From Neopusillimonas aromaticivorans (GTDB lineage Bacteria > Pseudomonadota > Gammaproteobacteria > Burkholderiales > Burkholderiaceae_B): a stretch of 64,000 nucleotides of DNA. Location of the stretch: assembly GCF_030344915.1 (NCBI RefSeq), contig NZ_CP128233.1, positions 1,674,001-1,738,000 of the forward strand, in the 5' to 3' direction. Below the pieces are notes generated by a model, which was not told where the DNA came from, did not search any database, and saw only the letters and a list, made by a program, of their open reading frames with translations. Below, piece by piece: positions 1-10,074 of the stretch. The position numbers and the translations under genes are program-made. Positions within the stretch are counted from its first letter, which is position 1, and each line of letters starts with the position of its first letter.

Positions 1-2
1 AG

Positions 3-560
3 CCCTTTGCGGTTGGCGTGGAGCGTGGTTCGCCAACGTATCAGTCCGTCATGATTGCCAACGCGGAAGGTCCGGTCAAGCGCCTTGAGGATATCCGTGG
101 TCAGTCATTCGGCTTTGGTGATCAGGCATCGACGTCCAGCCACCTGTCGCCTCGCGCCCACATTTTGAAGAAAACCGGTCTGGATGGTGAAAAGGACTAT
201 CGTCCGGTTCACCTGGGTGCGCACGATGCGGTTGCCCGGGCGGTTCAGGCCGGTCAGGTTCCTGCGGGTGGGCTGTCCAAACCGATTCTTGATGTCCTGG
301 TCAAGAAAGGCACAATTGACCCAACGAAAATTATCGAACTGGATCTGAGTGCCCCGATTCCTAATTACCCGATGGTGATGCAGGACAATCTGGCGCCAGC
401 ACTTAAAGAGCAGATCCGCTCAGCGTTCCTCAATATGAAAGATCCCGTTGTGCTGAAGAGCTTCCGTGTCGAAGGGTTTGCGCCGACAGATGACGCCGCT
501 TATGACGTTTTGCGTGAAACAGCCGCTGTGCTCAAACTCGACATCGGGAAAATGAAGTGA
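3..560 (+). CDS. ptxB: Phosphite/phosphonate ABC transporter substrate-binding protein, 3' part
   Basis: This is the C-terminal 185 or so residues of a PhnD/PtxB-type periplasmic binding protein. The reading frame is open from the left edge, so the signal peptide and N-lobe lie outside the window. Visible family features are a VERGSPTY segment, an LEDIRGQSFGFGD hinge region and the helical C-terminal part. Its stop overlaps the GTG start of the permease gene by four bases (GTGA), which indicates translational coupling. A PtxD-type dehydrogenase two genes downstream favours phosphite over organophosphonates as the ligand. The class is clear; the ligand is inferred from context only. Confidence 0.85.
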   Translation, partial: PFAVGVERGSPTYQSVMIANAEGPVKRLEDIRGQSFGFGDQASTSSHLSPRAHILKKTGLDGEKDYRPVHLGAHDAVARAVQAGQVPAGGLSKPILDVLVKKGTIDPTKIIELDLSAPIPNYPMVMQDNLAPALKEQIRSAFLNMKDPVVLKSFRVEGFAPTDDAAYDVLRETAAVLKLDIGKMK

Positions 561-1362
561 TTGCAGACACACTGAATTATGCGCCGCTGCTGGCGGCAGA
601 CCGCCAGCGCAATTTGCGCCGCCTGATGCTGGTTGCCGTTATTGTGTTTTGGTGCCTGGTTGCGTTGGGTATTACGGGCTTTTTTGATGCCCAGCGCTTC
701 ATTGAGGGTGGCCCCGCCATGAAACAGTTGGGTTCCGAGATGATTCCGCCCAATTTTGACCGGTGGCAGCATTGGCTTATTCCATTGCGCGACACGCTGG
801 CAATGTCCATTGCAGGTACGGCGCTGACGGTGGTGTTGTCATTGCCGCTGGCCCTGTTGGCCGCGCCCAATACGACACCTCATCCATTGGTAGGGCGGAT
901 GTTGCGTACGGTATTGGCAGCATTCCGGTCGGTCCCTGAAATTATTCTGGGCATCATTTTTGTGGCTGCAGTTGGTTTTGGTGCCCTGCCCGGCGTGTTG
1001 GCATTGGCTTTGCATTCCACGGGTATGGTGGGGAAGTTTTACGCCGAAGCCATTGAGCATGTTGATCCCAAGCCTATGGAAGCTGCGGCGGCAGCCGGGC
1101 CAGCCGGTTTCAGGTGATAACGCATGCGGTTTTGCCGCAGGTGTTGCCACAGTTGGCCGATATTACGATTTATCGCTGGGAATACCATTTCCGGGCGTCG
1201 GCCGTACTCGGTATTGTCGGTGCCGGTGGTATTGGCTTTGAACTGATGGCTGCGTTGCGACTGATCAAATACAACGAAGTGTCGGCGATTTTATTGTCGG
1301 TCCTTGCGTGTGTGATTGTTGTTGACAGCATTGGCAGCGTGCTGCGCAAGCATTTGAAGTAA
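557..1362 (+). CDS. ptxC: Phosphite/phosphonate ABC transporter permease (frameshifted)
   Basis: PhnE/PtxC-type inner-membrane permease of about 269 residues. An N-terminal membrane helix lies near residues 23-45, followed by the permease core. The EAA-type loop (EAAAAAGAS...) sits where the frame breaks. The first frame ends near 1117 and the second continues to 1362. Adding one G to the GGG at about 1097-1099 restores AAAAGASRFQVITHAVLPQ, so a single-base deletion explains the split. The GTG start overlaps the stop of the binding-protein gene. The ATPase gene of the importer is not in the window and probably lies upstream. Confidence 0.85.
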
Positions 1363-1430
1363 GTCGCCCAGGCCGGCGATGCCGCCTGGCACCGCCGGTC
1401 CAATTGTTTTTGAACTGAACGAAAATTGTT

Positions 1431-2410
1431 ATGCAACCAAGAATTGTTGTGACTCAGCCTGTGCATGCGGAGGTGCTGCATTTGCTCAAGAGCGTGGGTA
1501 ATGTTGTGATGAATCCTGGCCCTGAACCCTGGTCCGAGGCCGAGCTGGCTCATCATCTGGCCCAGGCGGATGCGCTGATGGCCTTTATGCCGGATCGGGT
1601 CGATGCCCGGTTGCTGTCGTTTGCTCCACGGTTGAAGACGATTGCCTGTGCGTTGAAGGGTTTTGATAATTTTGATTTGAAAGCGTGTGACGAGGCTGGG
1701 GTGGTGGTGTCGTTCGTGCCTGATTTGTTGACGGAACCCACGGCCGAGCTGGCGATCGGGTTGGCGATAGCGGCTGCTCGCAATATGCGCGAGGGGGATC
1801 GGCGGATGCGCACAGGCCAGTACGCTGGTTGGCGTCCGGTGCTTTATGGTAAGGGCCTGCATCAGTCCGTTGTGGCAGTCGTTGGGCTGGGCGCGGTTGG
1901 CAAGGCGATTGTCGATCGTCTGATGGGGTTTGGCTGTGCCCAAATTCTGGGTGTTGATCCGATGAATCAAGATCCTCGTGTCGAGCAGGTCAGCGTGTCA
2001 CATGCTGTGGCTCTCGCCGATTATCTGATTCTGGCGGTGCCCTGGCCGATGATTCTTATCATTTGGTTGATGATGCCCTATTGGCTCTTGCCCGGCCTGG
2101 GTTGGTCGTCGTCAACGTGGGGCGTGGATCGGTGGTTCACGAGGGGGCGGTTGCCCGTGCTTTGCACAAGGGCCAGATCGCCGCGTACGCCGCTGACGTG
2201 TACGAAATGGAGGATTGGTTGTTGCCTGAGCGTCCCCAGTGTGTGCATCCGGCACTGCTGGTGTCTGATCAGACGGTTCTGACACCGCACATTGGCTCGG
2301 CGGTGGCTCGTGTGCGTTTGGCCATCGAGCGTCGGGCGGCAGAGAATCTGTTGCAGGTGCTGGCCGGAAGGATGCCCAAAGACGTGGTGACGATGGTTAC
2401 CCGACGGTAG
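1431..2410 (+). CDS. ptxD: Phosphite (phosphonate) dehydrogenase PtxD (frameshifted)
   Basis: NAD-dependent D-2-hydroxyacid dehydrogenase family enzyme that oxidises phosphite to phosphate. The N-terminal part carries the PtxD segments MAFMPDRVDA and ALKGFDNFD, with Met53 and Lys76 at the same numbers as in the Pseudomonas stutzeri enzyme, then FVPDLLTEPTAELAIGLA. The nucleotide-binding loop is GLGAVG. In the second frame the catalytic Arg (GRGSVV), Glu (YEMEDW) and His (TPHIGSAV) are all present. Adding one C to CCC near 2040 joins the frames. An Asp at the end of the second nucleotide-fold strand (GVDPM) suggests NAD rather than NADP. The upstream PtxB/PtxC-like genes support phosphite as substrate; glyoxylate-type hydroxyacid reductases are the alternative. 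Confidence 0.85.
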
Positions 2411-2491
2411 TGTTGTCAGCCGCCGAAGGCAATCGCACCCGTCGCAGCACTGCCTGGGCGGCACCCTAGCCGGCCAGAGGGTCTTGGCCAT

Positions 2492-2674
2492 GCCCCAGAC
2501 GGCCAATGAACCGAACCACCCGGCACGCCCCAAGCCCAGCGCGATCCCCACCTGACTGCTGGCTGGGCCGGGCAAAAACTGGCAAAGCGCCACCCGGCCT
2601 GAGTAACTTTTGTCATCCAGCCATTTCCGGCGTTCCACGAATTCGGTATGAAAGTAGCCCAGATGCGCGGCCGG
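2492..2674 (-). pseudogene. Chromate transporter ChrA remnant
   Basis: About 60 codons resemble the N-terminal region of ChrA-type chromate transporters: HLGYFHTEFVERRKWLDD, then LCQFLPGPASSQVGIALG and LGRAGWFG. The expected start and first membrane helix are replaced by unrelated residues, and similarity stops after about residue 86 of the open frame, whereas ChrA is about 400 residues long. The fragment lies head-to-head with the start of the next gene. It reads as a leftover of a deleted transporter gene rather than a sequencing error, because both ends are missing. Confidence 0.6.
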
Positions 2675-2724
2675 CACTTCCGGGGTAACTGTGCATTCGG
2701 TAACATCCCCATTACAATCGGCGC

Positions 2725-3867
2725 ATGTCTGAAAAGCATCAATCATCAACGTCGTTTACCGTTTTCCTGGAATCCATGAGATCACTTGGGGTCAGTTCTT
2801 TGCGCGATACGGTCTCCAGCCGTGGTCATTCGCGCGATTTTGCCTATGCGCGTGGCGATTACCTGCGCAGTCGCATCATGATTGTTGGGCTAATTTTTCT
2901 GGTGCTCAGCCCGTTCTGGATGTTGATTGACAGTTTCATGCTGCCCGGCAGCGCGATGGGGTATGCCTGGCTGGGGCGTGCCATCATGCTGGTCGGGTTG
3001 CTGGCGACTGTGGTGCTGGCCTGGCGCAGTTCGGGGCGTGTGCTTCAGACGCGGCTGGCGGCCGGTCTGCTGATTGCGTTGCCCGCGTTGTTCTACGGGC
3101 TGATTTTGCTGGGGATGCCGTCAGATTGGGATGGGCAGCTGATCGGATACAGCTTTATTCCGTTCATGCTCATGGTGATGCTGGCCATTTTCCCGTTCAC
3201 CCTGATCGAATCAGCCATTTTCGGGGTGGGCTTGTTAGTGCTCGAGGGCTACGCCTTGCACGTTGGCGGTCTATTGATGACGGCAGCAGGCCTGCAGGAA
3301 ATATGGTTGTTGGCGGCCTTGATGTGCATTACCCTGACGTCGAATTATTTTCATCTCGGGCTGTTGTTGCGTTTGTACCGTGAGGCGACACATGATCCAT
3401 TGACCGGCTTGCTGAACCGTGGGGCGCTGCACCAGCGTCTTGCGCAGGTACGCGGGGCACGTCAGAATCAGGCGATGGCTTTGCTGATGATGGACCTTGA
3501 TCACTTCAAACGGGTCAATGACCAGTATGGCCACGCGGTGGGCGATATGGTGCTGCGACAGTTTGCACAGTTGTTGCGTGCAGCCATTGGCACGGGTGAT
3601 TTTGCCGCACGCTATGGCGGTGAAGAATTCGTGGCCGTGCTGGTCAACACGTCCAAAGAACAGGCGATCGAGCTGGCCGAGCGTTTGCGGCAGCAGGTGG
3701 AAAAGACTCCGGTAACGTCGCACGATGGTACTGTTGTTGCGTTTACAACCAGTATTGGTGTGGCTACGCTGCACAGCGGTGAGCCGTTCGATTCGGCGGC
3801 GCGTCGGGCCGATGATCGTCTTTATGAGGCGAAGAAAACCTCGCGCAATTGTGTTGTGGGTGTGTAG
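2725..3867 (+). CDS. Membrane-anchored diguanylate cyclase (GGDEF)
   Basis: 380-residue protein that probably makes cyclic di-GMP. Residues about 45-220 form five or six hydrophobic helices with short loops, an integral-membrane sensor of unassigned type. A C-terminal GGDEF domain follows from about residue 222 (THDPLTGLLNR). The active-site loop GGEEF is at residues 298-302, and the metal/substrate segment MMDLDHFKRVNDQYGH is intact, so the cyclase should be active. No RxxD inhibitory site is evident just before GGEEF. It is transcribed convergently with the EAL protein gene next door, so this pair may act in opposition. The input signal is unknown. Confidence 0.88.
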   Translation: MSEKHQSSTSFTVFLESMRSLGVSSLRDTVSSRGHSRDFAYARGDYLRSRIMIVGLIFLVLSPFWMLIDSFMLPGSAMGYAWLGRAIMLVGLLATVVLAWRSSGRVLQTRLAAGLLIALPALFYGLILLGMPSDWDGQLIGYSFIPFMLMVMLAIFPFTLIESAIFGVGLLVLEGYALHVGGLLMTAAGLQEIWLLAALMCITLTSNYFHLGLLLRLYREATHDPLTGLLNRGALHQRLAQVRGARQNQAMALLMMDLDHFKRVNDQYGHAVGDMVLRQFAQLLRAAIGTGDFAARYGGEEFVAVLVNTSKEQAIELAERLRQQVEKTPVTSHDGTVVAFTTSIGVATLHSGEPFDSAARRADDRLYEAKKTSRNCVVGV

Positions 3868-3910
3868 CAGCGTAACGACAGCTGACCGACGGCCATGACC
3901 CTGTCTTGAA

Positions 3911-6501
3911 TCAGCAGCAGTCCATGTCCACTTTATCCGGCATCCACGGGCTGATTTTTTGCAGCCAGAGATCGAGGGCGTCGGCGGGCAGTGGCTTGCT
4001 GTAGAGGTAGCCCTGGATTTCAGTGCAGCCGCGTTCACGTAAAAAATCGAGCTGGGCCTGGGTTTCAACGCCCTCGGCGATGGTATGGAAGCCCAGGCTG
4101 TCGGCCATCTGGATGATGGCTGACACAATGGCGCGGTCATCAACATCGGTGGCGATATCGCGTACGAAAGACTGGTCGATTTTCAGTTTATAGATGTTGA
4201 ATTTCTTCAGGTAGCTGAGTGACGAGTAACCGGTGCCGAAGTCGTCGATGGAAAGGCGTACGCCGCGTTTGTGCAGCGTTTGCAGGATGTGGATGGCATG
4301 ATCGGGATTGAGCATGGCTGCACTTTCGGTCAGCTCAAGCTCAAGGTACTCGGGGGCAGTTCGGTTTCTGTCAGGATGTCGTTCACCAGGCCGATGAGGT
4401 TGGGGTGACGAAACTGCACTGCCGACAGGTTGACCGACATGATCATGGGTGGATGACCCTGACTGAGCATGTGTTTGAGATGGTTGGCCGCGGTACGCAG
4501 GACCCAGTGCGCCAATCGTGATGATTTGCCCGCTGTTTTCGGCAATAGGCATGAATTCGGCCGGCGAAATGGCCCCTAGCTCAGGGTGATTCCAGCGAAG
4601 CAGGGCTTCGACACCGATGACTTTCCCATCGGCGATACGCACCTGTGGCTGGTACACCAGGTGCAGCTGATTTTCATCAATGGCAGACAGCAGGGCGCTT
4701 TCCAGCTGCAGCATGCGTCCGGTGCGTTGCTGCATTTCTTTCGCAAAAAAGTGAAAATCGTTGCGCCCTTCAAGCTTGACCAGCTGCATGGCCATGTCAG
4801 CGCTTTTCATGAGGGTGTCAAAGTCTTCGCCGTCCTCAGGATACAGGGCAATGCCTATGGAAGGTGTCAGTGCCAGGTGGTGCTCGTCGAACGAATAGGG
4901 CTTTGAAATGTGTGCCAGCAGCTGCCGGGCCAGGCGGGCGGCATCCTCTTCGTGCTTGAGGGTGATCACGACAACGAACTCGTCGCCGACCACCCGGGCA
5001 ATGGTGGCTTCAGACCCTGCTGCGGCCTGAAGGCGTTTTGCAACGGCGGCCAGCAACCGGTCACCGACACTGTGTCCCAGCGTTTCGTTAACGTTCTTGA
5101 AACGATCAAGGTCAAGATACAGCAACCCAAACAGGGCATTGTTTTGCCGGCTGTTGGCAATAAGCTGGTTAACGCGGTCTTTGAGCAGTTGGCGGTTGGG
5201 CAGATCGGTAAGGCTGTCGTAGTAGATGAGCTTTTCGATGCGTGCCTCGGCTTCGAGGCGACCGGTGATGTCAACGACCGAGGCCAGTATGAAGGTGCGG
5301 TTCTTGATGGCAAGCGGGGTCAGTCCGATTTCCACCCGGAACAAATCGCCGTTTTTGCGACGGGCATGCAAGAAGCGGTCGGCGCCCATGGGGCGGTCGG
5401 AGGGTGCCTGCATGTAGTGCATGACCAGACCTTTGTGGGTATTTTTCAGTGTGTCGGGCACCAGAATATCCAGGGGTTTGCCGATAAGATCACCCCGTTC
5501 GTAGCCAAACAGCGCGTCGCTTCGCCCGTTGCTGAGCACAATGGTTTGTGTGTCATCGACCATGAGCATGGCGTTGGGCGCGGCTTCAAGCGCACGCCGG
5601 AAGCGCTCTTCGTCTTGGCGCAGACTTTGCTCGGCGACAGCCAGTTCGGTGTATGGGCGTTCGATGGCCTCCACCACAAAAGCCCGGTAGATCAGGAAAT
5701 AGGCAATAACCTTGTAGATATGGCCCATGACGTTATAGGCCCCGGTCATGGAGGTGTAGATGGAAAAGAAAATCTCGCTCATGGCCATGACGCAAACGGC
5801 GGTGAACAGGGCCACGATGTGTGCGGGCTGCGGCACTTTCATGCGGTGCCACAAAGCGACAGCGGCCAGCAGGTTCAGCACGATGACCAGAAACTCGCCA
5901 TATACCTTGAGGGGGTCAGGCCTTCGCCTTCAATGAACCAGCGTGGCATCTGGTCAATGTGCTTGATGACCACCCATTGCAGGCCGATCGTAGCGGCCAT
6001 CACGATGGCCAGCATGGCCCGCTTGCCGGTGATGCTGATGTGTCTGTGCCAGGGTTTAAGGGCAATGATCAATAAGCCGAAGGCGGCCAGCAGCCGGGCA
6101 GACATCCAGAAATTCAGGTGCTTGTCGACCGCATTGGGTGAAAAATAGCCCGGCATGCCGGCATAGGAAAACGTGTGGGCAAAATCGAGCAGTGCTACGG
6201 CCAGGAACAGGGTGGCCAGAAAGGTCATGCCCACCGACCCGGGCCGTGCCCGAGAGCGCCACCCGACCGCAAACACCATGGCGGCCACAACAATGGAAGC
6301 GACTTCCATGAGGGCATGCCATTCGAGGTAGTAAGGGATACCGTCAACCGTGGTGCCGACCGGTGACAAGATGGTCAGGACCATGACCAGGGCGAGTGCG
6401 CCCAGCCACCCCAGGGCATTGCGCATCGGTAGTTGCACATCGGGGTGCAAGGTTCGCACAAAACGGGAAAGCGCTGCTGGCGGTGTGGGGGATTCGGGCA
6501 T
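3911..6501 (-). CDS. MASE3-PAS-GGDEF-EAL cyclic-di-GMP protein (frameshifted)
   Basis: About 860-residue sensor reconstructed across three breaks. An N-terminal MASE3 membrane domain carries HTFSYAGMPGYFSPN. A PAS domain (FRRALEAAPNAMLMVDD), a GGDEF domain and a C-terminal EAL domain follow. The GGDEF loop reads VGDEF, so cyclase activity is doubtful. The EAL residues are all present in the corrected frame: EALLRW, NLSAVQFR, ELTES, DDFGTGYSSL, KIDQSFV and EGVET, so phosphodiesterase activity is expected. One frameshift near 5910 is an extra base in a G run. Two compensating shifts near 4512 and 4355 scramble about 50 residues of the uncorrected EAL domain. The start is uncertain; an ATG at 6550-6552 is an alternative. 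Confidence 0.85.
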
Positions 6502-6564
6502 GTGGATCAAGCAGGCAAGTAAATGAAACAGATCAAGGCAATTGTTTAGCATACCTTGAAGAAA

Positions 6565-6621
6565 GGCAACGGAGTATTTCGTTGCCGTGTTCTATTTATT
6601 TGAAACTTGATCGGGATCAAG
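6565..6621. promoter_or_regulatory. Two inverted repeats between divergently spaced minus-strand genes
   Basis: Two perfect palindromes lie upstream of the MASE3 protein gene and downstream of the DUF2783 gene. The first is GGCAACG, eight bases, then CGTTGCC (6565-6586). The second is CTTGATC, GG, GATCAAG (6606-6621). Neither is followed by a convincing T run in the direction of transcription, so they could be protein-binding sites or a weak terminator for the monooxygenase unit. No function is assigned. Confidence 0.3.
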
Positions 6622-6700
6622 GGGACAGTGTGGTGCCGGTGCCATGCTCATCCGTGAGCCCGACGCCAGCGCAGGGTCTGACCTCACCTTGAGGGGGCGT

Positions 6701-6898
6701 TCAGGCCAGATCAAGGTGCGCTTTTGCGCGGGCGACCCAGTCGGGCAGTGCTTCTTTATCGGTGAGGTTGGCGATCAGCAAAATGGCGAGTTTGGCCAGG
6801 AACAGTTCACGTTTTTCCGGAGCAATCGTGTCGATGGCATTGGCCAGCAGTTCGAAGTCGGCTTCCCGGAATGTGGCGTCAGGGGTGGGGTGGTTCAT
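6701..6898 (-). CDS. DUF2783 domain protein
   Basis: Small protein of 65 residues, predicted cytoplasmic and helical, ending WVARAKAHLDLA. It resembles DUF2783 proteins, which are commonly encoded directly after MhpA-like flavin monooxygenases, as here. The start at 6898 is chosen because AGGAGA precedes the ATG; an upstream in-frame ATG at 6931 would overlap the monooxygenase gene. No catalytic motif is visible. A helper role for the neighbouring monooxygenase is an inference from gene order. Confidence 0.65.
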   Translation of the reverse strand: MNHPTPDATFREADFELLANAIDTIAPEKRELFLAKLAILLIANLTDKEALPDWVARAKAHLDLA

Positions 6899-6911
6899 GG
6901 GTTCTCCTGGG

Positions 6912-8525
6912 TCAGTTGGCGCAGGCGGCATGGTTCAGCGCGCCAAGGATGGTGTCGGGGTCGGCCTGGCGCCAGCGTGCAGCGACGCGATTGTCGGGTC
7001 GCAGCAAATAGGTGGTGCCGGGTCGGGCGTCATACAGGCGGGCGAGATCGCCATGGGTGGGCAGCACCAGAACGCGTACGCCAGGGTCAGCCGTGTGCAG
7101 TTTTTCCGTGATGGCGCGGGCGCTGTCCTGGCCGTCGTCACTGAACAGCAGCACCGAGAACCATGGGCCGATCTGGTCGTACAGACGGTCGCCTTGAGCA
7201 TTGGTGACACCGTCGGGCGGGATAGCCCCGACGCCGACCGGAGCACCGAAGCCCGGGCCGTCGAGCGGTGTGGCATTCAGGGCGCTGTCTTTGTATTCGT
7301 AAGGGGGCGACGCGTAGGGGTCAAACAGGTTGTTCAGGAATTTCTCGGTAATCGACAGAGACAGCACAGCCTCACGCATCAGCGAGATGCCGGGCGAGGG
7401 TGTGGTGATGAACAGCGTGGTTTTGGTCAGCTCGGCCAGCGTGTCCAGAATGGCGCCACGTCGTTCCTGGGTATAAGTGTCGAGCAGGCGGGGGTTGGAG
7501 CGCCCCTTGACCACGCTGGCCAGCTTCCATGACAGGTTGTGGGCATCGGCGTAGCCGTGATTAACGCCGCGCCCCCGAAAATGGGTACCTGGTGGGCGGC
7601 ATCGCCGGCGAACAGGACCCGGCCTTTGTTGTAGGTGGGCAGGCTCAAGGCGTTGGTGCGGTAGATCGAGGTCAGAACCAGTTCATAGTCAATGTTGTGC
7701 AGCCCCATCATGTCGAAGTGGGCTTTGATGCGGGCATGGACTTTTTCGGGCTGCATTTCTTCGTCGGCATCCTGGCCGTCGAGCAGCTGGAAGTCCAGGC
7801 GCCACATGTCGAAGGGGGCGCCGTGCATCAATACCGCTTTGCCGGGCAGGTACGGGGGTTGAAGAACAGGCGACGGCCATCGGGCAAGGGCAGTTTGCAG
7901 ATGATGTCGTTGATGACAAATTGCTGGGTGTACGACGTGCCTTCATAGTCGAGCCCCAGCTGTTTGCGGGTGGTGCCACGCGGGCCATCGGCCGCGACCA
8001 GGTAGTCGGCATGGGCCGTGTAGTGGCCAGCGGCCGTTTGCACCTGCAGGGTGACACCGTCGTTGCGTGTTTCCAGGCTGTTGACTTCGTGCCCGTAACG
8101 TACTTCGACCAGGGGCGTTTTGGCGATTTCGTCGAGCAGGAATTGTTCCATCCAGCATTGCTGCAGGTTGGTCTGGCCATGCTTCTCGTTGGGGGCGGTG
8201 CGATATTCATGTAGTGCACCATTTCTTTGCCGTAGTAGGTCCAGCCCTCGCTCCAGGGCATGGCGACGTCCATGACGGCCTTGCCCACGCCAAGCTGGTC
8301 AAGAATTTGCATGCTGCGCCGGGTCATGGCCAGGGCGCGGCTGCCATTCGAAATGGCCGTACGGCGCTCAAGGATGACACAGGGTACCTGGTGCTGCGCC
8401 AGCCCCAGGGCCACTGCCAGCCCGACCGGGCCGGCGCCAATGATGATGACGGGGGATCTCGCTTTGCCCGCAGCGCTGATCTGCTCGGGGCTGATGAGTG
8501 GAAATTCTTGCCAGTTGAAATACAT
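6912..8525 (-). CDS. FAD-dependent aromatic monooxygenase, MhpA-like (frameshifted)
   Basis: About 537-residue class A flavin monooxygenase related to 3-(3-hydroxyphenyl)propionate and phenol-type hydroxylases. It carries the FAD fingerprint VIIIGAGPVGLAVALGLA near residue 25, the SRALAMTRRSMQIL segment, the DG motif region LVAADGPRGTTRKQLG, and the second FAD motif RVLFAGDAAHQVPIFGG. A thioredoxin-like C-terminal domain typical of the subfamily (WFSVLLFSDDG, YLLRPDNRVAARW) is present. The protein is split by three frameshifts, near 8195, 7835 and 7560. It heads an operon with the DUF2783 protein, and lies downstream of a hydrolase and a cupin gene on the same strand. The substrate is not known. 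Confidence 0.8.
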
Positions 8526-8533
8526 GGTGTCTC

Positions 8534-9361
8534 CTAGGCGGCCCGTTGTGCGTCGGCTTCGCGGGGCAAGGTGTCGAGAAAGTGGGTGAGGGCCTGATTG
8601 AAGGCCTCGGGTTGTTCGAGATTGCTGATGTGCCCGGCACCCGTGATGCGGGTGAGCGTGGCGTTCGGAATGCGTGCCTGCATGGCCAGCGTGATGCTGG
8701 CCGGGTAGACCGTATCCAGATCGCTGGTGATCAGGTGAACCGGGCAGGCCAGGTCCTCAAGGCGATCACCCCGGTCTTGCAGGGTCGAGGCTTGCAGGGT
8801 GTTCAGGTAATTGCCGACGCGCAGGCGGTTAACCGCCTTGGCCATGATCTGCAGGGTGTTTTCGGGGGTACCCGGGGCCATCATGCCCAGTGCCTGCTGG
8901 TAGCCGAAGTCTGCAGGAAGCTGGTGGTCTTTGATGACAGCACTGCGGGCCTGAACAAAAGCGTCGAGCTGGGCGGGTTCCAGATGGTCAAAGCCTGGGC
9001 TGGTATTGGCCAGCGTCAGTGAGGCGATGCGGTCGGGAACTTGCAGTGCCGTGGTGCGCGCGACACGCCCGCCCATTGACAGGCCCACCAGATGGGCGCG
9101 GGGAACCTTGAAGTAATCCATGACAGCGACCAGGTCGGCGCAAAAATCGCGTTTGAAGTCGAGCGGGCCGGATGGGTCACCGCTGTTGCCATAGCCGCGC
9201 AGGTCGACGCTGACGGCGGTGTAGCGGTCTTGCAGGGCCGTCAGCTGTTCGGACCAGGTGGTGCGGTCACCCCCAAGGCCATGGATCAGGATGACCAGCG
9301 GCCCTTGTCCGGCCACGGTAATAGCCAGTGGTGGACTGGATGGAATGATGAGGTCTTGCAT
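8534..9361 (-). CDS. Alpha/beta hydrolase
   Basis: 275-residue cytoplasmic alpha/beta-hydrolase-fold protein without a signal peptide. The oxyanion segment HGLGGD is near residue 27, the nucleophile elbow GLSMGG near residue 93, a late Asp in TSDLDTVYP, and the catalytic His in GAGHISNLEQPEAF. The layout is that of 3-oxoadipate enol-lactonase or meta-cleavage-product hydrolase relatives. It lies nine bases upstream of the monooxygenase gene and four bases downstream of the cupin gene, so all are likely one transcript. The exact ester or C-C bond cleaved cannot be predicted. Confidence 0.82.
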   Translation of the reverse strand: MQDLIIPSSPPLAITVAGQGPLVILIHGLGGDRTTWSEQLTALQDRYTAVSVDLRGYGNSGDPSGPLDFKRDFCADLVAVMDYFKVPRAHLVGLSMGGRVARTTALQVPDRIASLTLANTSPGFDHLEPAQLDAFVQARSAVIKDHQLPADFGYQQALGMMAPGTPENTLQIMAKAVNRLRVGNYLNTLQASTLQDRGDRLEDLACPVHLITSDLDTVYPASITLAMQARIPNATLTRITGAGHISNLEQPEAFNQALTHFLDTLPREADAQRAA

Positions 9362-9364
9362 GGT

Positions 9365-9926
9365 TCAGGCCTTGCCGGTGCTGACGGGTTCGGCGTCGAT
9401 CAGGACGAAGGCCACCAGTGCCGGTGCATCGCTGCGATTGCTCCAGCCATGGTTGGTGCCGCGTTGCACCAGGACATCGCCTGGGCGCATCAAGGTTTCA
9501 CCGTCGTCCATCAGGGCATAGATTTCGCCGGAAATGACAATGGCGTAGTCAATCGAGTGCGTACGGTGCATGGCGACCTTGCGGTCGCCCTGCGGGTCGA
9601 GCGTGCCGGCGCTGCCCATGGCCGCAAAGTGCTCTTCCGGGTTCCAGTGGTCTTTGTAGCTGGCATCGGGGGAATTGGACCGTACGGAAAACCGACCCGT
9701 TTTTGGGCGGGGTCAGAGTGATGGTGCTTGAGCACGGCTCAGCGCCGTCGGTCGTATTGGCGGGGGTGCTGAACGTTTTCCAGAGGTCGGTGACGACCAG
9801 GCCCGGGATGCGGGTTTCGCTCAGGGTGAATGGTGAAACATCATCGTGCACGATGATGGATTTGCCGTGGGCATCATGGCCGGTAACAATCCGGCGCACG
9901 GGGATAGCCGTTTGGGTCTTGTTCAT
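9365..9926 (-). CDS. Cupin domain protein (frameshifted)
   Basis: About 187-residue protein with a C-terminal single cupin barrel. The metal-site region includes HRTHSIDYAIVISGEIYALMDD and GDVLVQRGTNHGWSN, giving His/His/Glu/His-type ligands. The frame breaks near 9665 and joins if one base is restored, giving a continuous protein into MGSAGTLDPQGDRK. It is the first gene of the unit containing the hydrolase and FAD monooxygenase, facing a divergent LysR gene. Members of this family are small dioxygenases, isomerases or metal-binding accessory proteins; the role here is not known. Confidence 0.72.
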
Positions 9927-10074
9927 GCGTGTCTCCTTTATGCTGGCTATTCTAGGGGCTTGCCCAGGCTCAGCGATACATGTAATTTCGTATATCAGTT
10001 AAACGATTTTCGTTTAACTTGTCGTGGAAAGTCGCTATGCTTGTCGCTGTTTCGGAATGACCGTTGAGGGCGCG

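Noticed and set aside
2078..2749. 223-codon minus-strand frame read as one gene
   Set aside because: Only about 60 codons resemble ChrA; the rest is antisense to ptxD.
3911..6148. Long plus-strand open frames opposite the MASE3-GGDEF-EAL gene, including one of 412 codons
   Set aside because: They are antisense shadows of a gene with complete PAS, GGDEF and EAL motifs; their translations resemble no family.
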